This document shows positions 31,518-36,843 of a stretch of 36,843 nt of DNA, piece by piece. Position 1 is the first letter of the stretch; each line of letters starts with the position of its first letter. The stretch spans positions 1 through 36,843 of the forward strand of contig CAIYPG010000167.1 of assembly GCA_903928055.1 (NCBI GenBank). The letters are read 5' to 3'. Below the pieces are notes generated by a model. That model had not been told where the DNA came from and did not search any database. It saw nothing but the letters and a program-made list of their open reading frames with translations. The translations under genes were made by a program, and so were the position numbers. Source of the stretch: an uncultured beta proteobacterium. GTDB lineage: Bacteria > Pseudomonadota > Gammaproteobacteria > Burkholderiales > SG8-39.

Positions 31518-32648
31518 ATGATGATCAAGAAATTCGGGGCATCGATCGGCTCGGCGCTGCTCGCCCTGCATGCGGGATCCGCCGCTGCGGCCCTTCAGCT
31601 GAATCTGACCCCGGGCGTGACCGTGGGCTCCCACGTGGCCTATGATTTGCACAATCTCATGATGTGGATAATCGTGGTGATTTTCGTCGCCGTTTTTGCG
31701 GTGATGTTCTGGTCGGTTTACGCCCATCGCAAATCGATGGGTCACAAGGCAGCAAATTTCCACGAAAACACCACCGTCGAGCTGCTCTGGACCATTGTTC
31801 CCATCATCATCCTGATTTTCATGGCGTGGCCTGCCACCAAGGGGCTCCTGATGGTGCGCGACACGTCCAATCCGGACATGACCATCAAGGTCACCGGCTA
31901 CCAATGGAAGTGGGGCTATGACTACATCAAGGGCGAGGGTGAGGGGATCAGTTTTCTGTCCCAGCTGTCCACGCCGCAGGATCAGATTTACGGCAAGGAA
32001 CCCAAGGGCGAGCACTATCTGCTGGAGACTGACAACCATCTGGTTGTGCCGGTTGGCAAGAAGATTCGCGTCCTGACCACGGCGGCTGACGTGATTCACT
32101 CGTGGTTTGTGCCGGCATTCGCGGTTAAGCAGGATGCCATTCCAGGCTTTGTGCGCGACACCTGGTTCCGCGCCGAGAAGGAAGGCGAGTACCGTGGCCA
32201 GTGTGCCGAACTCTGCGGCAAGGACCATGGCTTCATGCCGATCGTCGTCGACGTTGTTTCGGCGGAAAAGTACTCTGCCTGGGTGGCGGAGAAGAAAAAG
32301 GAAATGGCCGCAGCCCAGGATGATCCCAACAAGAAGTGGGAACTGGCCGAGATGAAGGCGCGTGGTGAGAAGGTCTATGCTGCCAATTGCGTGGCCTGCC
32401 ACCAGGCCAATGGCCAGGGCATCAAGGGCAGCTTCCCGGCACTGGACGGGTCCAAGATGGTGACAGGGCCGGCCGAGGCGCACATCGACCGCGTTTTGAA
32501 TGGCAAGCCCGGAACGGCCATGGCCGCTTTCGGCAAGCAGCTTTCTGACACGGATATTGCGGCCGCCATCACCTATGAACGCAATTCCTGGAGCAACAAG
32601 ACCGGCAACGTCGTGCAACCGTCCGACGTCAAGGCTGCGCGCAAGTAG
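31518..32648 (+). CDS. ctaC: Cytochrome c oxidase subunit II with C-terminal cytochrome c domain (CtaC)
   Basis: 376 residues. A signal peptide (1-25), two TM helices (about 47-66 and 88-107), the CuA domain with ligands H194, C229, E231, C233, H237 and M240 (in GQCAELCGKDHGFM), then a fused cytochrome c with CVACH (291-295) and likely axial Met335. The fused haem makes it a caa3-type subunit that accepts electrons within the complex. Start at 31518 or the adjacent ATG at 31521; GAGGA lies just upstream and suits the second better. First gene of the cox operon. Confidence 0.96.
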   Translation: MMIKKFGASIGSALLALHAGSAAAALQLNLTPGVTVGSHVAYDLHNLMMWIIVVIFVAVFAVMFWSVYAHRKSMGHKAANFHENTTVELLWTIVPIIILIFMAWPATKGLLMVRDTSNPDMTIKVTGYQWKWGYDYIKGEGEGISFLSQLSTPQDQIYGKEPKGEHYLLETDNHLVVPVGKKIRVLTTAADVIHSWFVPAFAVKQDAIPGFVRDTWFRAEKEGEYRGQCAELCGKDHGFMPIVVDVVSAEKYSAWVAEKKKEMAAAQDDPNKKWELAEMKARGEKVYAANCVACHQANGQGIKGSFPALDGSKMVTGPAEAHIDRVLNGKPGTAMAAFGKQLSDTDIAAAITYERNSWSNKTGNVVQPSDVKAARK

Positions 32649-32702
32649 GCCTGCATAAGCACAATCGCCTCGATCACACGTACAGGTATTCAGGAGACAC
32701 AC

Positions 32703-34313
32703 ATGAGCGCAGTCATCGACAACCACGCACCGGCCCACGGCCACGACAGCCATGACCACGGTGACCACCACGGAGCGCCTCACGGCCTGATGCGCTGGGT
32801 GACCACCACCAACCACAAGGACATCGGAACGATGTATCTGTGGTTCAGCTTCATTATGTTCCTGGTGGGTGGCGTCATGGCGCTGACCATCCGCGCAGAA
32901 CTATTTGAGCCCGGCCTGCAGATCGTCAGCCCGGAGTTCTTCAACACCATGACAACCTATCATGGCCTCATCATGGTGTTCGGCGCCATCATGCCGGCCT
33001 TCGTGGGTTTCGCGAATTGGCTGATTCCGCTGATGATCGGCGCGCCCGATATGGCGTTCCCGCGCATGAACAACTGGAGCTTCTGGCTTCTGCCCCCGGC
33101 CGGGATCTTATTGATGTCCTCGTTTCTGTTGCCTGGTGGGGCCGCTGGCGTGGGCTGGACAATGTACGCTCCTCTCACTTCGCAGATGGGCCCGGGAATG
33201 GACACCACGATTTTCGCGGTGCACCTGCTCGGCATGAGTTCCATCATGGGGTCAATCAACATCATCACCACCATCCTCAACATGCGCGCCCCCGGCATGA
33301 CGATGATGAAGATGCCGATGTTCGTATGGACCTGGCTGATCACCGCCTACCTGCTGATCGCCGTGATGCCGGTGCTGGCAGGTGCAGTCACCATGACGCT
33401 GACCGACCGCCATTTCGGCACGTCGTTCTTCAATGCCGCGGGCGGTGGCGACCCGGTGCTGTATCAGCATATCTTCTGGTTCTTCGGTCATCCCGAGGTG
33501 TACATCATTGCCATTCCGGCATTTGGCGTGGTGTCCCAGGTGATTCCGGCGTTCTCGCGCAAGCCGCTGTTCGGCTATGCCTCGATGGTGTACGCGACAT
33601 CCTCGATCGCCATTCTGTCCTTCATCGTCTGGGCGCACCACATGTACACCGTGGGCATGCCGGTCGCAGGGCAGCTGTATTTCATGTACGCCACGATGCT
33701 GATCGCGGTGCCGACCGGCGTGAAGGTGTTCAACTGGGTGGCCACGATGTGGAAGGGTTCGCTCACGTTCGAGACGCCCATGCTGTTTGCACTGGGCTTC
33801 CTGTTCCTGTTCACCTTGGGAGGTTTCACCGGATTGGTGTTGTCCTTGGTGCCGGTAGATGTGCAATTGCAGGACACTTACTACGTGGTGGCGCACTTCC
33901 ACTACGTGATGGTGGCGGGCGCGTTGTTCTCGGCCTTCGCTGGCGTCTACTTCTGGTTCCCGAAGTGGACCGGCAAGATGTATGACGAGAAACTTGGCAA
34001 GATCCACTTCTGGCTGACGCTGGTCTTCTTTAACATGATCTTCTTTGTGCAGCACTTCCTCGGCCTCGCCGGCATGCCGCGGCGCATCCCTGACTACAAT
34101 CCGCAGTTCACCGAGTTCAACCAGATCTCGACGATCGGCGCGTTCGGGTTCGGGCTGTCGCAACTGCTGTTCCTGTACATCCTGCTGAAGGCCATCAAGA
34201 GTGGCAAGCCGGCGGAGCAGAAGCAGTGGGATGGCGCGGACACACTGGAGTGGACGCATCTGCCCACGCCGATGCCGTATCACACGTTCGAGAACCCGCC
34301 GACGGTCAAGTAG
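32703..34313 (+). CDS. ctaD: Cytochrome c oxidase subunit I (CtaD)
   Basis: 536 residues, 12 TM helices. Low-spin haem a ligand in TTYHGLIM, the CuB site GHPEVYIIAIP with its cross-linked His-Tyr pair, the HH pair in VWAHHMYT, and haem ligands in VAHFHYVM. It is the proton-pumping catalytic core that reduces O2. The N-terminus has a histidine-rich stretch, eight His within residues 8-27. An AGGAGA ribosome site precedes the ATG, 54 bases after ctaC. Confidence 0.97.
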   Translation: MSAVIDNHAPAHGHDSHDHGDHHGAPHGLMRWVTTTNHKDIGTMYLWFSFIMFLVGGVMALTIRAELFEPGLQIVSPEFFNTMTTYHGLIMVFGAIMPAFVGFANWLIPLMIGAPDMAFPRMNNWSFWLLPPAGILLMSSFLLPGGAAGVGWTMYAPLTSQMGPGMDTTIFAVHLLGMSSIMGSINIITTILNMRAPGMTMMKMPMFVWTWLITAYLLIAVMPVLAGAVTMTLTDRHFGTSFFNAAGGGDPVLYQHIFWFFGHPEVYIIAIPAFGVVSQVIPAFSRKPLFGYASMVYATSSIAILSFIVWAHHMYTVGMPVAGQLYFMYATMLIAVPTGVKVFNWVATMWKGSLTFETPMLFALGFLFLFTLGGFTGLVLSLVPVDVQLQDTYYVVAHFHYVMVAGALFSAFAGVYFWFPKWTGKMYDEKLGKIHFWLTLVFFNMIFFVQHFLGLAGMPRRIPDYNPQFTEFNQISTIGAFGFGLSQLLFLYILLKAIKSGKPAEQKQWDGADTLEWTHLPTPMPYHTFENPPTVK

Positions 34314-34348
34314 CCGCAACCGTGTGACGAGACTCGAGATAACAATTG

Positions 34349-34477
34349 ATGGATAAGCTGGCTCCAGTCATGGATGATCCTCGCAGAAAAGATAATATCC
34401 GCACAGGGATCATCCTCGCCCTGCTGGCTGCGGCGAGCTTTTTTGGTTTCTTTGCCAAGGTCTATTTCTTCAGATGA
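34349..34477 (+). CDS. Cytochrome oxidase small assembly protein
   Basis: 42 residues, a gene easily missed for its size. After a charged N-terminus (MDKLAPVMDDPRRKDNIRTG) there is one TM helix (IILALLAAASFFGFFAKVYFF). The N-[IV]-RTG motif followed by a helix ending FFAK matches the small assembly proteins found between ctaD and ctaG in Burkholderiales. Its TGA overlaps the ctaG ATG (ATGA at 34474-34477), so translation is coupled. It probably assists CtaG or subunit I maturation in the inner membrane; the mechanism is not known. Confidence 0.87.
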   Translation: MDKLAPVMDDPRRKDNIRTGIILALLAAASFFGFFAKVYFFR

Positions 34478-35034
34478 GCGCCGCAATGCCCGCCGCCGGC
34501 ATCACCATTGCGAACCGCCTGATGCGGTACAAGTTGCTGGCCATCACCCTGATCATGTTCGGGTTCGGATTTGCCCTGGTGCCGTTCTATGACGAGATCT
34601 GCCGTGTGACCGGTGTGCGCGAGCTGTTCAAGGCGAATGAGCCGGTGGTCGAGAACACCCAGGTCGACACGACGCGCAAGATTGCGCTCGAGTTCGATGC
34701 CAATACGCAGCGCCTGGGCTGGACCTTCCATCCGCTCGAGTCCCATGTCGACGTGCATCCCGGCCAGGTGACGCAGGTGGTCTACGAAGTGCGCAATACC
34801 CAGAACCGCGAGATCACCGGTCAGGCAGTTCCCAGTTACGGTCCGGAGCGTGCGGGACAGTATTTCCAGAAGCTCGAATGCTTCTGTTTTCGCCAGCAGA
34901 CGCTGGGGCCGGGCGAGGTGCGTCAGATGCCGGTCGTGTTCATCATCGATCCGAACATGCCCAAGGACCTGAATACGGTGACGCTGTCGTACACGTTCTT
35001 TGAAGTGGCCGGTGTCCAGAAGAAGCCGGGCTGA
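34474..35034 (+). CDS. ctaG: Cytochrome c oxidase assembly protein CtaG (Cox11)
   Basis: 186 residues. An N-terminal TM helix (about 20-40: LLAITLIMFGFGFALVPFY) anchors a periplasmic Ig-like domain with the copper-binding pair KLECFCFRQQTLGPGE (Cys about 131 and 133) and the conserved YDEICRVTGV Cys. It delivers Cu(I) to CuB in subunit I. It belongs to the Cox11 type, not the unrelated CtaG of Gram-positives. Confidence 0.95.
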   Translation: MSAAMPAAGITIANRLMRYKLLAITLIMFGFGFALVPFYDEICRVTGVRELFKANEPVVENTQVDTTRKIALEFDANTQRLGWTFHPLESHVDVHPGQVTQVVYEVRNTQNREITGQAVPSYGPERAGQYFQKLECFCFRQQTLGPGEVRQMPVVFIIDPNMPKDLNTVTLSYTFFEVAGVQKKPG

Positions 35035-35037
35035 TAC

Positions 35038-35253
35038 ATGGATGGCAGGAAGCCAGGCAAGGCATCGCTCCTAGCCATGGTGAAGACGGTGCTCTCGGCA
35101 TTTGTGGGCATCCGGCGGCGGTCAGGACACGACGAGGACGCGGTGCGGCTGACTCCGGTCCAGATCATCGTGACCGGAGTGGTGGCTGCGGCGGTTTTTG
35201 TGATCGGATTGATATTGCTTGCGCGATTCATCATCAGCAGCGCGGCGAGCTGA
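35038..35253 (+). CDS. DUF2970 family small membrane protein
   Basis: 71 residues. SLLAMVKTVLSAFVGIRRRSGHDED (10-34) is the conserved amphipathic N-terminal part of DUF2970, then one TM helix (PVQIIVTGVVAAAVFVIGLILLARFII). It is routinely encoded between ctaG and ctaE in betaproteobacteria, suggesting a role in oxidase assembly or stability. No direct evidence of function exists to my knowledge. It starts 3 bases after ctaG. Confidence 0.9.
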   Translation: MDGRKPGKASLLAMVKTVLSAFVGIRRRSGHDEDAVRLTPVQIIVTGVVAAAVFVIGLILLARFIISSAAS

Positions 35254-35290
35254 GCAGATTGAAAGAATGAATTCAGAGGGAGAAAGCACG

Positions 35291-36142
35291 ATGAGTAACG
35301 CAACACCCACGCACAATTACTACCTGCCGGAACCTGCGGGCTACCCGGTGATCGGATCGGTGGCGCTGCTGCTGTTCACCGGCGGCATGGCCATGTGGTT
35401 CAATTCCCACGCCCTGGGGCCCTGGGTGACATTTGCCGGCGTGGCGGTGCTGGTCTACATGATGTACCTCTGGTTCGGCAAGGTCATCAGCGAGTCCGAA
35501 GGCGGCCTGTATACCAAGCGCGTGGACGTGTCCTATCGCTGGTCCATGAGCTGGTTCATTTTCTCCGAGGTTATGTTCTTCGCAGGCTTCTTTGGCGCGC
35601 TGTTCTATGCCCGGCTGTACGCGGTTCCGGAACTCGGCGGCCTGGACCAGAAGCTGCTGTGGCCTGATTTCAGCCCGGGCTGGCCCACTTCCGGCCCCAT
35701 GCCGCATGATCCGTTCGAGACTGTGAATGCCTGGGGTCTTCCGGCGCTCAATACCCTGTTGCTGCTCACCTCGGGCGTGACAATTACCATTGCCCACTTC
35801 GGGCTGCTGAAAAACAACCGCAAGCAGCTGATCATCTGGCTTGGCGCGACCATTCTACTGGGAATGACCTTTCTGGCCTGTCAGGCGATTGAGTACTCGC
35901 ATGCCTACTCGGAAGGTCTGAAGCTGACTTCAGGGATATATGGCACCACGTTCTTCATGCTGACCGGCTTCCACGGCTTTCACGTGACCGTGGGCACAAT
36001 CATGCTGATCGTGATCTGGTTCCGCTGTGTGAAAGGGCATTTCACGCCCGACCATCATTTTGCATTCGAGGGCGTTGCCTGGTACTGGCACTTCGTCGAT
36101 GTGGTATGGTTGTTCCTCTTTGTCTTCGTGTACTGGCTCTGA
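35291..36142 (+). CDS. ctaE: Cytochrome c oxidase subunit III (CtaE)
   Basis: 283 residues from the ATG at 35291 (ribosome site in GAGGGAGA upstream); the open frame extends to 35219 into DUF2970. Seven TM helices; family landmarks RWSMSWFIFSEVMFFAGFFG (about 76-95), the TGFHGFHVTVGTIML helix, and the C-terminal VAWYWHFVDVVWLFLFVFVYW. It stabilises subunit I and proton uptake. Last gene of the operon, followed by a strong terminator. Confidence 0.96.
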   Translation: MSNATPTHNYYLPEPAGYPVIGSVALLLFTGGMAMWFNSHALGPWVTFAGVAVLVYMMYLWFGKVISESEGGLYTKRVDVSYRWSMSWFIFSEVMFFAGFFGALFYARLYAVPELGGLDQKLLWPDFSPGWPTSGPMPHDPFETVNAWGLPALNTLLLLTSGVTITIAHFGLLKNNRKQLIIWLGATILLGMTFLACQAIEYSHAYSEGLKLTSGIYGTTFFMLTGFHGFHVTVGTIMLIVIWFRCVKGHFTPDHHFAFEGVAWYWHFVDVVWLFLFVFVYWL

Positions 36143-36201
36143 GCAGCCGGTTCCATCCAAGAACAATGAGGAGGAGGCCCTGGGAGACCGGGGTTTTGGG
36201 C

Positions 36202-36230
36202 AACGCCGCACAATGTGCGGCGTTTTTTTT
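36202..36230 (+). terminator. Rho-independent terminator of the cox operon
   Basis: AACGCCGCAC (36202-36211) pairs perfectly with GTGCGGCGTT (36215-36224) around an AAT loop, with eight consecutive T ending at 36230. Confidence 0.93.
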
Positions 36231-36262
36231 GACGGATGCGCCCTTGCAGTTCCCGGCGCCGT

Positions 36263-36457
36263 CTATCCCTTGGCAGGGATGAGTCCGAAGTAGTATCCGG
36301 CCATGAGCAGCAGAAACAGTGCCATCGAAAATCCGACGCGGAATGCCAATGCTTTTGCCATGCGCGTGCCATCATCCGGGTTCCTGATCATGAAGTACAG
36401 TGCAGAACCCAAGCTGATGAAAATGACCAGAAGAAACAGGATGACAATGATGCGCAT
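36263..36457 (-). CDS. DUF2909 twin-transmembrane protein
   Basis: 64 residues, two TM helices (IIVILFLLVIFISLGSALYFM and VGFSMALFLLLMAGYYFGLI) flanking a short loop with MIRNPDDGTRMAKALAFRV. This is the DUF2909 family, typically found next to ctaE and surf1 in beta- and gammaproteobacteria. Probably an oxidase accessory protein. It is encoded on the opposite strand to the cox genes and diverges from the SURF1 gene. Confidence 0.9.
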   Translation of the reverse strand: MRIIVILFLLVIFISLGSALYFMIRNPDDGTRMAKALAFRVGFSMALFLLLMAGYYFGLIPAKG

Positions 36458-36543
36458 ATGGCGGAATCCGGGTGAAAAGGCGGATGAATTGATGGGGTCA
36501 TTATAGTGGCGGTGCAGGCTGACGTAATCTCAGGATGGCGTGC

Positions 36544-36843
36544 ATGACGACGGGCCTTTCCAAAGGGATTTCTTTTGGATCCTACCGGTTTGCGCCGCGG
36601 CTGGTGCCCACGCTGCTGGCGCTATTCGTTTTCGTCCTGACATTGTCGCTGGGAAACTGGCAGATACACCGCGCGGAGGAAAAGCTTGTGCTGCAGCAGC
36701 GCCTGGATGCTTTTGCGCTGGGCCCGGTACTGTCGTTGACAAATGACCTAGTGCAGCCACAGGCGGTCGTGGACCACCGCGTATCTGCACGCGGCCACTT
36801 CGTGGCCGACAAGACCCTGTATATCGACAATCGCATCTACCAC
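36544..36843 (+). CDS. SURF1 family protein (3' truncated by window end)
   Basis: The first 100 residues are visible. An N-terminal TM helix (about 20-38: VPTLLALFVFVLTLSLGNWQ) leads into SURF1 signatures GNWQIHRAEEKLVLQQRLD and RVSARGHFVADKTLYIDNRIYH. SURF1 helps insert haem a into subunit I. The frame is open through the last base of the window. The ATG at 36544 has AGGA 8 bases upstream; an in-frame ATG at 36535 is an alternative. Confidence 0.9.
   Translation, partial: MTTGLSKGISFGSYRFAPRLVPTLLALFVFVLTLSLGNWQIHRAEEKLVLQQRLDAFALGPVLSLTNDLVQPQAVVDHRVSARGHFVADKTLYIDNRIYH

Noticed and set aside
31197..32816. 539-codon minus-strand ORF opposite ctaC
   Set aside because: Antisense of a certain cox gene; composition and lack of motifs indicate a shadow frame of GC-rich coding DNA.

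Overview
The window is about 36.8 kb of GC-rich chromosomal DNA, almost certainly from a betaproteobacterium and most likely a member of Burkholderiales. The main signs are a cox operon with a small assembly gene, a DUF2970 gene and a DUF2909 gene; a Bug-type solute-binding protein; SlmA; a CWC cysteine-rich protein; and a DUF2946 copper-locus protein. No rRNA, tRNA, CRISPR array, transposase or integrase was seen. Genus cannot be fixed by eye.

Region by region. (1) 1-8072 is a metal, probably copper, locus. DUF2946 and a small unknown membrane protein precede a tightly packed operon: TonB-dependent receptor, TonB, ExbB, ExbD, a haem-type ferric/cupric-reductase-like membrane protein, a membrane-anchored exported protein, YcnI, a small coupled ORF, and a PCu(A)C copper chaperone. 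A convergent CWC protein closes the region. (2) 8183-10915 looks like an oxidant-repair module: cytochrome b, an MsrP-like molybdopterin oxidoreductase with a frameshift at its very start, and a methionine-rich MXKDX repeat protein. A zinc-binding anti-sigma factor and an ECF sigma factor lie convergent to it. The cytochrome b and MXKDX genes share a two-block, fixed-spacing promoter-like motif. (3) 10987-11721 holds hsp20 behind a textbook sigma-32 promoter, then two large hairpins enclosing a diverged 24-codon copy of the hsp20 tail. (4) 11819-20014 has argB, then CoA-transferase, M15 peptidase, Ser/Thr kinase with cNMP domain, GMC oxidoreductase and oxaloacetate decarboxylase genes, then a HAD nucleotidase and slmA. 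(5) 20110-24554 (minus) is moeB, ctp protease, envC and gpmA. (6) 24840-31088 is rhodanese, grxC, secB, SH3 protein, gpsA, Bug protein, trmL/comF (minus) and bioC. (7) 31213-36843 is the aa3/caa3-type cytochrome c oxidase operon (ctaC, ctaD, small assembly protein, ctaG, DUF2970, ctaE), then DUF2909 (minus) and a truncated SURF1 gene.

How they may work together. The copper locus could capture, reduce and chaperone copper that the cox operon (CuA in CtaC, CuB in CtaD, delivered via CtaG and PCu(A)C-type proteins) consumes; this link is inference. Region 2 resembles, in gene content, the hypochlorite-scavenging system described in Azospira suillum, where a methionine-rich periplasmic peptide is oxidised as a sink and re-reduced by a YedY/MsrP enzyme under ECF sigma control. 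Here the cytochrome b is a different type, the anti-sigma is a short soluble zinc protein, and the Met-rich protein is a pentapeptide repeat. It is the best candidate in the window for an under-described system.
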